In this document: piece after piece, positions 1-7,593 of the stretch
Layout: each line of letters begins with the position of its first letter
How positions within the stretch are numbered: position 1 is the first letter of the stretch
NCBI GenBank assembly: GCA_963589005.1
Contig: CAVAJR010000023.1
Coordinates: 1 to 40,048 of the forward strand
Origin: RGIG5612 sp963589005
GTDB lineage: Bacteria > Bacillota > Clostridia > Lachnospirales > Lachnospiraceae
Length of the DNA: 40,048 bases
Direction of reading: 5' to 3'
The notes under the pieces: model-generated
What the model was told of the DNA's origin: nothing
The model's database searches: none
What the model saw: the letters and a program-made list of their open reading frames with translations, nothing else
Position numbers and translations under genes: made by a program

Positions 1-152
1 ATGCTATGCTGCGGCAAAATACCTGATAAACGCCGGAAGCTCTCACGCAGGGAGGACGCAGCCAGTATCAGCGAGAATGTTTCTGAGCAGTGGCTGCATG
101 CCTGGGTTCAGAGCATGAGATAGTTTGGCAAAATTTAAGAAAGAGGAACATT
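1..152. other. Left-edge intergenic region with a hairpin
   Basis: No gene can be assigned here. All three plus frames close before base 124: one has TGA-TAA at 24-29, which could be the end of an upstream gene, and two stay open to about 118 and 123 without recognisable protein sequence. GCAGCCA (58-64) can pair with TGGCTGC (91-97), which resembles the GC-rich intergenic hairpins found elsewhere in the window. Confidence 0.4.
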
Positions 153-1163
153 ATGGGAATAAAATCATGCGTAAGCTTATACAGCTTGCAATATCAATAT
201 CTTCTGGGCAAGATGAATCTGGGGGATATCATAGAATATGTTCTGAGCGTCGGAGCTCAGGGAATAGAATTGCTCCCGGATCAGATGCTTCACGGAACAC
301 CTACACCATCTGAGGAGACATATGCATATTGGGATTCTCTGATGGAAAAATATCATCCGGGACTGGCCTGCGATGATACATTTATGAATACTAATCTGTT
401 TATGAACAGAACTCTTACGAAGCGCGAGTGCGTGGAGCTGCAAAAGCAGGAGATCATCATGGCGCACAGATTAGGATTTGACTGTATTCGTCTGGTATCA
501 TTTGTGCCTGCCTGGATCCTTGAGCCGTGTCTGGAGACGGCGGCCAAGTACAACGTTTCCCTTAATATTGAGATCCACGGCGGACTGGGATTTGGCTGCC
601 CTAAGACGGATGAATATATTGATGAGATGCTGCGTCTTAATTCGCCATATATAGGCATAGTACCGGATACATCACTGTTCGTAAGGAGAAAGCCTGACAT
701 TGTTACAAGATATTGCGATAAATTATTTGGACTTAATCCTGATCTGCTGGCATATGCTGATGAGGTTTATGCATCGGGACACGATTTCTTCGAGTTAAGA
801 CAGAAGAATGGCGGACAGATGGACAGCAAATTAGCGTCGCTTATCAAGTGTCCTGGTGACGGATTCTATGCGCAGAATCTGGAAGGATATGAGAACAGAC
901 CGGTAACTATTATGGACGGACTGGAGAAGTACATTAATCATTTCCATTTCAAGCTGTATGAAATGACAGATGATGGCACAGAATACAGCATTGATTACAA
1001 GGAAGTGCTGGAATACCTTCATAAAGCAGGATATCAGAAATATGTTTCTACTGAGTATGAAGGAAATCGCTGGCAGCTGCCTGATACTCCTATTCCGGAG
1101 CTGGAGCAGGTGGCAGCGCACCAGAAGCTTCTTAATTCGCTTATTCGGGAAATTGAAGGCTGA
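153..1163 (+). CDS. Sugar phosphate isomerase/epimerase-type TIM barrel; probable C-glycoside deglycosidase alpha subunit
   Basis: This is a 336-residue protein of the xylose-isomerase-like TIM-barrel superfamily (AP endonuclease 2 fold). The expected metal ligands are visible: Glu in IEIHGG (about residue 140), Asp in VPDTSLF (about 172), His in NHFHFKLYE (about 263-265) and Glu in STEYEG (about 301-303). The start at 153 was chosen over an upstream ATG at 90 because AAGAGGAA lies just before it and the family homology begins there. The next gene, 25 bases downstream, is a DUF6379 protein. In characterised C-glycoside deglycosidases (DgpB-DgpC, DfgA-DfgB) an isomerase-like subunit and a DUF6379-like subunit form the metal-dependent lyase that cleaves the carbon-carbon glycosidic bond of 3-oxo-C-glucosides. 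The fold is clear. The C-deglycosidase role is inferred from the pairing. Confidence 0.75.
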   Translation: MGIKSCVSLYSLQYQYLLGKMNLGDIIEYVLSVGAQGIELLPDQMLHGTPTPSEETYAYWDSLMEKYHPGLACDDTFMNTNLFMNRTLTKRECVELQKQEIIMAHRLGFDCIRLVSFVPAWILEPCLETAAKYNVSLNIEIHGGLGFGCPKTDEYIDEMLRLNSPYIGIVPDTSLFVRRKPDIVTRYCDKLFGLNPDLLAYADEVYASGHDFFELRQKNGGQMDSKLASLIKCPGDGFYAQNLEGYENRPVTIMDGLEKYINHFHFKLYEMTDDGTEYSIDYKEVLEYLHKAGYQKYVSTEYEGNRWQLPDTPIPELEQVAAHQKLLNSLIREIEG

Positions 1164-1188
1164 TGCAGGTTGAAGGAGGAAAATAGAG

Positions 1189-1581
1189 ATGTTTGACAAT
1201 AATGTATTTATAGAAGGAACCTGCAAAAATGTAGTAGAGGACGGACATATCATCGGATATGAAATGCAGACTCATATTACCTATTACAGAGGAATCCCAC
1301 TGTCGATGGTTAATTTCCTGGCAGTTGAAACAGATGGCGTTAAGGTGCCTGCAGAGGATATCAGATTCTCGGTAGATCCATATGATTGGTTCACACTTGA
1401 CGAGATGACAACCGTTGGAACCATCAAATGGGAATATGGTACACCCGGCACAGTCCGTGTGCTGAAGGAGGGGGGCCTTAGCAAGGGTGAACATACTGTT
1501 AAGCTTACCGTATGCACGAGAACTGCATATATTCCTATTCCGCTGGAAGGTTCAATGACAAGACAGGTTGTTATTGCATAA
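1189..1581 (+). CDS. DUF6379 protein; probable C-glycoside deglycosidase beta subunit
   Basis: A 130-residue cytoplasmic protein without signal peptide or membrane segment. The segments YYRGIPLSMV (about residues 30-40), DWFTLDEMTT (about 66-75) and KWEYG (about 80-85) match my recollection of the DUF6379 / C-glycoside deglycosidase beta-subunit family (DgpB, DfgB). In that family the small beta-sandwich subunit packs against the TIM-barrel alpha subunit and helps shape the active site. GAAGGAGG is placed well before the ATG, and the gene follows its presumed partner by 25 bases, so they are likely co-transcribed. No Gfo/Idh/MocA oxidoreductase, the usual first enzyme of the pathway, is visible in the window; it may lie off the left edge. 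The substrate is unknown. Confidence 0.7.
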   Translation: MFDNNVFIEGTCKNVVEDGHIIGYEMQTHITYYRGIPLSMVNFLAVETDGVKVPAEDIRFSVDPYDWFTLDEMTTVGTIKWEYGTPGTVRVLKEGGLSKGEHTVKLTVCTRTAYIPIPLEGSMTRQVVIA

Positions 1582-1659
1582 TTACTCGACTTAAAAAACA
1601 ATTGGTGGAAAATTTTGGCATATGCTATTATAATGACAGTTACTGTAAAGGAGATAGCG

Positions 1660-2331
1660 ATGCGAAGAAAAAGAATATATCCAATTATTACTGTCTTTAT
1701 AATTTTAGCATTTGCCTGCGTCTTCATGATGCTGCTTATCATGGCTAAGAATCGGGAGGCCATCAGCCCTCAGACCACAGTGCTGGCAACGACTACGGAG
1801 GAAACAACTGAGGAAGAGACGACTACTTCGGTTGCACCGTCGCTTACACAGGGAACGACAGTAGATACAGGACTCATGAAAACAGTCTGCCCGGCAGGCT
1901 GGCTGTATGTCGAACAGTATGATACATCCGGCGAGGCAAATGCTGATGGGACATATCCGGTTGATCAGAGAACTATGATGTTTGCTAAAGGCGCGGCATC
2001 TGCAGATGATGCAGCCAATAAGCTGACAATGTATGTATATTATAACGATACAGCACTTGATGATTCGGTTGTTGAAGGAACTAAGGCCTGGTATGAAAAT
2101 GTTGAGGACTTTGATCTGTCCCTTAGTTTTATTCCTTGCAGCGCCTTCAATGGAACGACTACATCTGAGGACGGATCATCGACCTATTCATACAGCATAG
2201 TATTCTATCCGATTGATGACAGTCATTATATACAATTCTCAGTTATGACAGCGTCATCAGATACCATGGATACGCAGACAGCAGAAAGCTCTGATGTTCA
2301 GTCCATAATGTCTAATCTTGCACTGGACTGA
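1660..2331 (+). CDS. Membrane-anchored extracellular protein with Thr/Glu-rich linker, unknown function
   Basis: A 223-residue protein not recognised as a known family. It starts with a basic stretch (MRRKRIYP) and one hydrophobic segment (about residues 6-29) that should act as an N-terminal anchor or signal. A low-complexity Thr/Glu tract (about residues 38-58) follows, then a globular domain of about 160 residues rich in Tyr, Ser and Asp. The start at 1660 was preferred to an in-frame ATG at 1615 because AAAGGAG sits at 1647-1653, and because starting there puts the positive charges directly before the hydrophobic segment. The domain is probably displayed outside the membrane on a flexible stalk. 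A similar Thr/Glu tract occurs in the DHHW protein at 16304-17899. Confidence 0.7.
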   Translation: MRRKRIYPIITVFIILAFACVFMMLLIMAKNREAISPQTTVLATTTEETTEEETTTSVAPSLTQGTTVDTGLMKTVCPAGWLYVEQYDTSGEANADGTYPVDQRTMMFAKGAASADDAANKLTMYVYYNDTALDDSVVEGTKAWYENVEDFDLSLSFIPCSAFNGTTTSEDGSSTYSYSIVFYPIDDSHYIQFSVMTASSDTMDTQTAESSDVQSIMSNLALD

Positions 2332-2363
2332 GATAATATAATAATAAAATTGCATAATCCTGG

Positions 2364-2426
2364 GCACGGCTCGATGAGCCGCTGTCCAGGACTTTGTGTA
2401 TTAAAGTCCCGGACAGTGGCTGCATG
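2364..2426 (+). repeat. GC-rich intergenic hairpin, member of a dispersed family
   Basis: Two stems are visible. CGGCTC (2368-2373) pairs with GAGCCG (2377-2382) around a three-base loop. CTGTCCAGGACTTT (2382-2395) pairs with AAAGTCCCGGACAG (2403-2416) with one A-C mismatch. No T-run follows, so this is not a typical intrinsic terminator. The CTGTCC/GGACAG arms recur in the hairpin at 32753-32813. Confidence 0.55.
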
Positions 2427-2484
2427 AAAGAGCTAGGTGGCTTCACAGCAGCGCAAATATCAGGCGGGCAGGAAAGGTCTTATT

Positions 2485-3291
2485 TTGATAAAATTAATAG
2501 CATCGGATGTGGATGGTACGCTGCTGACTGAGGGCAGCCTGGCATTAAATCCGCAAATGTTTGATATGATAAGGGCTCTTAAGAAGAAGGGCATACAGTT
2601 TGTAGCGGCCAGCGGCAGACAATACGAGAGTATGACGGCGGTATTTGGCCCTGTTAAGGATGATATTATATTTGTCGCAGATAATGGTTCATACATATAT
2701 AAGAATGATAAGCTGCTGGAATTCAAGTCATTTGACAATGAGACATGGAGGAAGATTGTAAGATTCCTGATGACGATCCCTAATATCAATCTGATGATCT
2801 CCAGCAGAGAGGGAACATTTACCAATTCCAGAGACAAGGAATTCTATCGAACCGTCGTAGAGGGATACAAGGTGCCCATGAAGGTTGTGGATAATCTGGA
2901 TGAACAGGATCTGCATGTATGCAAGGTAGGTGTAAACTGTCCGGATGGCAATCCGTCTGTGATAGCCGATTTGGGACGTAAAGAAGGATTCGATGAGATG
3001 TCGCATATTCTGATATCCGGAATATATTGGATAGATTTCATGCCGATCAGCACGGACAAGGGGTCAGCCATAACGTGGATCGCAGATCATCTCGGTATCA
3101 GGCATGATGAAACGATGGCATTTGGCGACAGCAATAACGATATCGGAATGCTGAAGAGTGTGGCGGAAAGCTATGCAGTGGCAGGTGCCAGACCTGAAGC
3201 CAAGAAGGCAGCCGGCCACGTGCTGAGTGAGGGTGTAGAACAGGATGCGGTGCTGCACATGCTGCAGAAGATGTATAAAGATGTCATATGA
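2485..3291 (+). CDS. Cof-type HAD-IIB family phosphatase
   Basis: A 268-residue haloacid dehalogenase-superfamily hydrolase of the Cof/HAD-IIB subgroup, which dephosphorylates small phosphorylated metabolites in the cytoplasm. Motif I is DVDGTLL near residue 8, with the nucleophilic Asp and the general acid/base Asp. Motif II is AASGR near residue 45. Motif III is a Lys in the DKGSA segment, and motif IV is FGDSNND near residue 214. The length is usual for the family. A TTG start at 2485 (reading MIKLIASDVDGT) is chosen because AGGAAAGG at 2470-2477 is correctly spaced and family members begin there; the in-frame GTG at 2437 would add 16 atypical residues that run into the upstream hairpin. 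The substrate cannot be predicted. Confidence 0.85.
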   Translation: MIKLIASDVDGTLLTEGSLALNPQMFDMIRALKKKGIQFVAASGRQYESMTAVFGPVKDDIIFVADNGSYIYKNDKLLEFKSFDNETWRKIVRFLMTIPNINLMISSREGTFTNSRDKEFYRTVVEGYKVPMKVVDNLDEQDLHVCKVGVNCPDGNPSVIADLGRKEGFDEMSHILISGIYWIDFMPISTDKGSAITWIADHLGIRHDETMAFGDSNNDIGMLKSVAESYAVAGARPEAKKAAGHVLSEGVEQDAVLHMLQKMYKDVI

Positions 3292-3463
3292 TAATTGATC
3301 AGATGCGGGCAAGATTTCACAAGTCGGTTTAAAGCCAATGGCCTTAGGGTTTTTGAGTTTTATCTGCCGTGGTTGCCCATATGTGCCGATAAGACATGCA
3401 AATCAGTGATCTGAGTTATGTCGGCTCGGAATAAAATTAATATTGCGAATAAAGGAAAATAGA

Positions 3464-3868
3464 ATGGAACAATTAGACCTTGCACTTTTAGAAGATGCGC
3501 TGTCCAAATGCGGCGGTGCGATCAAATACCTGGGACTTGAGAATGCAACAGTCAAGGACGGAAAATTGACACTGACAGTGGAGATAACTGAGCATCATTT
3601 AAATGCGCACGGCGGTGCTCATGGAGGCATATTATATACGATCTGTGATCAGGCTGTCGCAGCACATGATATATGCATTGGCAGAAACAGCGTAGGAATG
3701 GACGGAAGCATGCGATATTATCGTCCGGCTAAGGCGGGAGATGTGCTGACGGCAACAGTAACCAACAGAAAAGCAGGCAGGAAGACATCAGTCAATATGG
3801 TAGAACTTACCAATCAGGACGGCAAATTGATAGCAGATGCCATGTTTACATCAATGCATCTGAAATAA
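3464..3868 (+). CDS. PaaI-family hotdog-fold thioesterase
   Basis: A 134-residue hotdog-fold protein of the PaaI/YbgC-like acyl-CoA thioesterase group. HLNAHGGAHGGILYTICDQA (about residues 46-65) is the conserved HGG region leading into the central hotdog helix, and the acidic residue at its end is the usual catalytic Asp/Glu. The following strands (MDGSMRYYRPAKAGD) are also typical. Family members hydrolyse aromatic or medium-chain acyl-CoA thioesters in the cytoplasm. AAAGGAAA at about 3450 precedes the ATG at 3464. The gene stands alone between two HAD phosphatases, with 172 bases upstream and 182 downstream, so context does not suggest a pathway. Confidence 0.85.
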   Translation: MEQLDLALLEDALSKCGGAIKYLGLENATVKDGKLTLTVEITEHHLNAHGGAHGGILYTICDQAVAAHDICIGRNSVGMDGSMRYYRPAKAGDVLTATVTNRKAGRKTSVNMVELTNQDGKLIADAMFTSMHLK

Positions 3869-3908
3869 CAGTTTTAAAGCAACTGCGCCAAATTACTGTT
3901 CGTTTTTT
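3867..3908 (+). terminator. Possible weak intrinsic terminator after the thioesterase gene
   Basis: AACAGT (3867-3872) can pair with ACTGTT (3895-3900) and a run of six T follows at 3903-3908. The 22-base loop is long, so the call is weak. Confidence 0.35.
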
Positions 3909-4050
3909 CAATATCCCCGGTAAAAGCCACGGTTGGATTGGTATAAAACGGAGATGCAGCAATATACGGAAAATAATATATAAACAAAAGGAAGGCTGCG
4001 CAGAGCCGTGCAATCAGCTCTGAGCAGTTATCTGTTTTAAGGATAAAAGC

Positions 4051-4737
4051 ATGATAAAGACTATTTTATGGGACGTGGACGGAACACTGCTGGATTTTCT
4101 GGCAGCAGAAAAGGCAGCGATGAAGACATTATTTGCCGAATTTCATTTGGGCGAATGCACAGACGATATGATCAGGACATATTCTGCGATCAATGCAAAA
4201 TACTGGAAGAGGCTGGAACTGGGTGAGATAACAAAGCATGAAGTGCTTATAGGAAGGTTCAGGGAATTCTTCGCATTGGAGGGAATAGATGGCTCAGTGG
4301 CAGAACCATTTAATGAAAAATATCAGATAAGGCTGGGAGATACTATAGTTTATTGTGATAACAGCAGGGATATTGTAGAATCTCTGAAGGGCAAGGTGCT
4401 TCAGTATGCAGCCTCGAACGGAACTGTGATAGCACAGAACAGAAAGCTGACACGTTCCGGATTTGACAAATTGATGGACGGGGTATTTTTGTCAGAAGAG
4501 GTAGGTGCAGAGAAGCCGGATGTAAGATTTTTCGATACAGTATTCAGCACAATCAATACTCCTAAGAGCGAGACCATAATTGTAGGAGATTCACTTACAA
4601 GTGACATAAAGGGCGGCAACAATGCACACATAAGGACATGCTGGTACAATCCGAAGCATCTGCAGAGGGAGGCAGAGGTGCATGTGGATTGGGAGATAGA
4701 TGATCTTCATGACATCTATTCTATACTTGAGCAATAG
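4051..4737 (+). CDS. HAD-IA family phosphatase, YjjG/YfnB-like nucleotidase
   Basis: A 228-residue HAD-superfamily hydrolase with an inserted alpha-helical C1 cap. Motif I is DVDGTLLDF at residues 8-16, motif II is the Ser in AASNG, motif III the Lys in EKPDVRFFD and motif IV GDSLTSDIKGG. The DGTLLDF form of motif I, the cap length and the GDSLTSDIKGG tail resemble the YjjG/YfnB group, which dephosphorylates pyrimidine nucleoside monophosphates, including non-canonical ones. AAGGAT precedes the ATG by about 8 bases. The gene is monocistronic in appearance and followed by a GC-rich hairpin. HAD-IA membership is secure; the nucleotidase role is an inference from similarity. Confidence 0.8.
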   Translation: MIKTILWDVDGTLLDFLAAEKAAMKTLFAEFHLGECTDDMIRTYSAINAKYWKRLELGEITKHEVLIGRFREFFALEGIDGSVAEPFNEKYQIRLGDTIVYCDNSRDIVESLKGKVLQYAASNGTVIAQNRKLTRSGFDKLMDGVFLSEEVGAEKPDVRFFDTVFSTINTPKSETIIVGDSLTSDIKGGNNAHIRTCWYNPKHLQREAEVHVDWEIDDLHDIYSILEQ

Positions 4738-4770
4738 TCTTATCGTTCATTATACGAATTTAAGTTGTAA

Positions 4771-4855
4771 CGTGCCGTGAACCTCGGCGTGCAGACACTG
4801 TTCGAAAACGCATGAGCATATTGCTTTCTCTCAGTGTCTGCGCCGTCCAGGCACG
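4771..4855 (+). repeat. GC-rich intergenic hairpin, best-formed member of the dispersed family
   Basis: The ends CGTGCC (4771-4776) and GGCACG (4850-4855) pair, CGGCG (about 4785-4789) pairs with CGCCG (about 4840-4845), and CAGACACTG (4792-4800) pairs perfectly with CAGTGTCTG (about 4831-4840). The result is one long interrupted stem with a loop of about 30 bases. The left arm GTGAACCTCGGC and loop start TTCGAAAAC recur on the opposite strand at 12593-12666. Confidence 0.6.
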
Positions 4856-4933
4856 ATTATGTCTGGGTTATAATGCTGTGCAGGATTTAGCAATGTTAAG
4901 GAAATAGGGATATATTAAAGGAAGGGATAACCA

Positions 4934-6271
4934 ATGGACAAATTATCAGTATGTTTATTAAGCGATGCATTTCCGCCTATTATAGACGGAGTCGCTAATG
5001 CTGTCCTTAATTATGCTGAAAATATCAATGAGCATTGGGGTGAGGCACTGGTGGCAACTCCGGCATATCCGGGAGCTGATGACAGCAAATGGAATTTTCC
5101 TGTTCTGAGATATCCGAGTCTTGATGTCAGAAAACTGACGACAGGATATCCGGCCGGAATTCCATTCTCACCGGAGCTGTCAATAAAACTGGAACAGGAG
5201 CATGTAAATATTCTGCATGCTCACTGCCCGATGGTATCGGCATTGATGACAAGAACCATAAGGAAGAGAATAGATGCACCGACAATTATGACCTATCATA
5301 CCAAATATGACATAGATATCGCTAATGTGGTAAAGAGCAAGGCTCTTAGAAATACCGGAATACGCTCGGTGGTTGTTAATACAAGTACATTTGATGAAGT
5401 ATGGGTCGTAAGTGAGGGAGCAGGCCGGAATCTTAAATCTCTGGGATATCAGGGCGATTATGTTGTTATGAACAATGGCGTAGATCTGTCCAGACAGGAA
5501 GCTTCCGCTGAAATGGTAGATGAGGTCACAGCTGGATATGACCTTCCGGATAAAGTGCCGATATTTTTATTTGTGGGCAGATTAATGTGGTACAAGGGAT
5601 TTAGAATAACTCTTGACGCACTTAAGATGCTTAAAAATAAAAAAATTGACTTCAGGATGGTTATTGTGGGCAGCGGAGGAGACGAGGAAGAGATACGAGA
5701 TTATGCGGCAGAACTGGATCTGGCTAAGGAAGTTATATTTACAGGTGCCATATCTGACAGAGAGAAGATCCGCGCGTGGTATACAAGGGCTGATCTGTTC
5801 TTATTTCCGTCAACATTTGATTCAAACGGGCTGGTAGTAAGAGAGGCAGCAGCATGCAATCTTGCATCTGTGCTTATAAAGGACAGTTGTGCAGCGGAAG
5901 ATGTCACAGACAACGAAAATGCATTGCTGATTGAAGAAAATGCCGGGTCAATGGCAGCACTTCTGGAAAATGCAGTACAAGATATGGAGCATATAAGGCA
6001 GCTGGGAATTAATGCCGGTGATGAATTATATCTGTCCTGGGAGGAGGCTGTTGCCAGAGCTGTTGAAAGATACAAAATAGTACAGGACCTCTACAGGATC
6101 GGTGCATTTAAGGAACATGACAGGTTCAGCGATAATCTGTTAGCTACCAGCGGAGATCTGATGTACAGCATAGGGCAGCTGACCGAGAAATTAACCCAGG
6201 GCAAGATCGTAACTCAGGATTTCCTGGATAACCTGGATAATGGCAAGAAATCCAGAGGCAAGAGGAGGTAA
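4934..6271 (+). CDS. GT4-family glycosyltransferase
   Basis: A 445-residue GT-B-fold glycosyltransferase. The N-terminal half carries the glycine-containing loop of acceptor-side GT4 domains (SDAFPPIIDGVANAV, residues 10-24) and ILHAHCPM (about 94-101). The C-terminal half carries FVGRLMWYKGF (about 215-225), where the sugar-nucleotide phosphates bind. The EX7E site reads D-SNGLVVR-E (about 297-305), with Asp in place of the usual first Glu, followed by EAAA. Relatives use UDP- or GDP-sugars to glycosylate diacylglycerol or cell-surface lipids and glycans. AAGGAAGGG stands before the ATG. The last 60 residues are a charged extension ending GKKSRGKRR, which might contact the membrane. The acceptor is unknown. 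Confidence 0.85.
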   Translation: MDKLSVCLLSDAFPPIIDGVANAVLNYAENINEHWGEALVATPAYPGADDSKWNFPVLRYPSLDVRKLTTGYPAGIPFSPELSIKLEQEHVNILHAHCPMVSALMTRTIRKRIDAPTIMTYHTKYDIDIANVVKSKALRNTGIRSVVVNTSTFDEVWVVSEGAGRNLKSLGYQGDYVVMNNGVDLSRQEASAEMVDEVTAGYDLPDKVPIFLFVGRLMWYKGFRITLDALKMLKNKKIDFRMVIVGSGGDEEEIRDYAAELDLAKEVIFTGAISDREKIRAWYTRADLFLFPSTFDSNGLVVREAAACNLASVLIKDSCAAEDVTDNENALLIEENAGSMAALLENAVQDMEHIRQLGINAGDELYLSWEEAVARAVERYKIVQDLYRIGAFKEHDRFSDNLLATSGDLMYSIGQLTEKLTQGKIVTQDFLDNLDNGKKSRGKRR

Positions 6272-6273
6272 CA

Positions 6274-6299
6274 AAGAGCCGCTTGTTAAAGCGGCTCTT
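6274..6299. terminator. Intrinsic terminator between convergent genes
   Basis: AAGAGCCGCTT (6274-6284) and AAGCGGCTCTT (6289-6299) form a perfect 11-bp stem with a GTTA loop, 3 bases after the glycosyltransferase stop codon. T-rich sequence (TTGTTGTGT) follows on the plus strand. It can also serve the convergent gene ending at 6331. Confidence 0.85.
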
Positions 6300-6330
6300 G
6301 TTGTGTCTCAAAAATATATTCGGGTTACAA

Positions 6331-7284
6331 TTATTTTACTTCAACCTTGATCATCTCCGCGTAGATAGGGGCTGCAGACCAGTCGTTAGTATCAGAAACG
6401 CTGATATCAAGCTCAAGTTCAGTAATGTCATCTATAGTCAGCTTGTTGTCCTCAAGGTCAGTTAATGACCAGCTGATAGATGTGTTGCTCTTCTTGCCGC
6501 CCATAAGGTCAGAGTAGAAATACGGGCTGATCTCATAACCGTTAACAGCTGAAGAACCTGAGACATAGAATGACATCTCGTCAGCTGTCTTGTTGTACAG
6601 ATAAACATTAGCATAGAAGTAGTAATCATCTGAACTGAAGTCCTTAATGATCATGGTAATGTCGTCATTGTCAACAAGAACGATGGCATCATCACCGAAT
6701 TCCTGATCTGCCTGTGCAGGTTCATCAGTTCCGTATGGATAGAATACGAATTTCTGATCAACAAGCAGCGGATCAGAGTAATTATCCTCATCACGAACTT
6801 CAAGAGTGAATTCCATCTTCTGAACTTTTGTTATGCTGTTCTTGCCAAAATCATCACTCCAGAATGTTAATTCTGAATTGGCTTTGTGACCTGATGATAC
6901 GCTTTGTCCCCACCATGGATCACACATATAGTCATTGACTGACACATTATCGAATGTGTAATAGAGGTTCAGGTCTGACTTGTTCTCTAAGAAAATATCA
7001 ATCATGAACGGATAATAGTCATCACTATCATTAAATCCTGTGATAGTTACTGTACAGTTATCATCATCTACGAGAACCAGTTCATCACTGGAAGTGCCAT
7101 CAAGAACGATAGCGTCCTCCGGTACATCACTTTCAGTCGCTGCAGCATCATCTGTGGCAGCTTCCTCTAATGTATTCAGCGAATCATCAGCGGCAGCTTC
7201 GCCGGCAAATGCAGCGCTGCTTAAACCGAAACACATTGCTGATGCAAGAAACAGAGCGGCAACTGTTTTGATAGATTTTTTCAT
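6331..7284 (-). CDS. Secreted acidic protein with two tandem homologous domains, unknown function
   Basis: A 317-residue exported protein. A signal peptide (about residues 1-27) ends in SSAAFA followed by GEAAADD, a signal peptidase I type site with no lipobox cysteine at the cleavage point. After an Asp/Ala-rich linker come two similar domains. Each opens with DDAIVL, then a strand ending in ITGF or IKDF, a SDDYY motif, an asparagine-rich N-K strand, an aromatic segment and a closing strand (about residues 56-190 and 198-317). This suggests internal duplication of a beta-sandwich of about 120 residues. AAAGGAGG precedes the ATG. No family is recognised and no catalytic motif is evident; a binding or surface role is plausible but unproven. 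Confidence 0.75.
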   Translation of the reverse strand: MKKSIKTVAALFLASAMCFGLSSAAFAGEAAADDSLNTLEEAATDDAAATESDVPEDAIVLDGTSSDELVLVDDDNCTVTITGFNDSDDYYPFMIDIFLENKSDLNLYYTFDNVSVNDYMCDPWWGQSVSSGHKANSELTFWSDDFGKNSITKVQKMEFTLEVRDEDNYSDPLLVDQKFVFYPYGTDEPAQADQEFGDDAIVLVDNDDITMIIKDFSSDDYYFYANVYLYNKTADEMSFYVSGSSAVNGYEISPYFYSDLMGGKKSNTSISWSLTDLEDNKLTIDDITELELDISVSDTNDWSAAPIYAEMIKVEVK

Positions 7285-7376
7285 ATAAATCCTCCTTTAT
7301 TGCGAAAATATTTTGCGATCATCCAATCATTCGGATTCGCCGAAACCTCGAACGATCACATTAATTTGGTTTATGG

Positions 7377-7405
7377 ATGATATCATATACGGGAATGTTC
7401 TTCAA
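7377..7405 (-). promoter_or_regulatory. Probable sigma-A promoter for the gene at 6331-7284
   Basis: On the minus strand TTGAAG (7405-7400) and TATCAT (7382-7377) are separated by 17 bases. This leaves a leader of about 85 bases before the ATG at 7284. Confidence 0.6.
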
Positions 7406-7514
7406 CTTTAAGATGCGGTCTCAATTAAGAAAAAAGTGCCAAATATAACCTGCGAAATTAGGACGTCATGCATTTTTTTGTATACATAAGATATACTATA
7501 TGTGTTAAATTCCA

Positions 7515-7543
7515 TTGTACAATTGAACATGCAATGTTAGAAT
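7515..7543 (+). promoter_or_regulatory. Possible sigma-A promoter for the lipase-like gene
   Basis: TTGTAC (7515-7520) and TAGAAT (7538-7543) are separated by 17 bases, about 50 bases before the preferred start at 7594. The -10 box is good and the -35 box weak. If correct, it rules out the longer open frame starting at 7468. Confidence 0.45.
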
Positions 7544-7593
7544 ATTTCAGTGTTAATCGTATAAATAAAGCGCTGCAAGAGGGAATGCATATT

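Larger units (their letters stand above)
7285..7593. other. Divergent intergenic region between the tandem-domain gene and the lipase-like gene
   Basis: About 309 bases with no convincing gene. It holds the leader and promoter of the minus-strand gene, a probable promoter for the plus-strand gene, and a small hairpin TTCGG/CCGAA (about 7330-7344) that would lie in the minus-strand 5' untranslated region. An in-frame extension of the plus-strand gene to 7468 is open but has no ribosome binding site. Confidence 0.6.

Noticed and set aside
1..123. Open frames at the left edge, one beginning with ATG at base 1
   Set aside because: They are short, read unlike known proteins, and overlap a hairpin similar to other intergenic elements. 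The ATG at base 1 is a coincidence of the window edge.
2382..2416. Hairpin as an intrinsic terminator for the 1660-2331 gene
   Set aside because: The stem is strong, but no T-run follows on either strand and the arms recur in other non-terminator hairpins.
7468..7593. Longer N terminus for the lipase-like protein
   Set aside because: The extension has no ribosome binding site, covers a probable promoter and would bury the signal peptide behind 42 residues.
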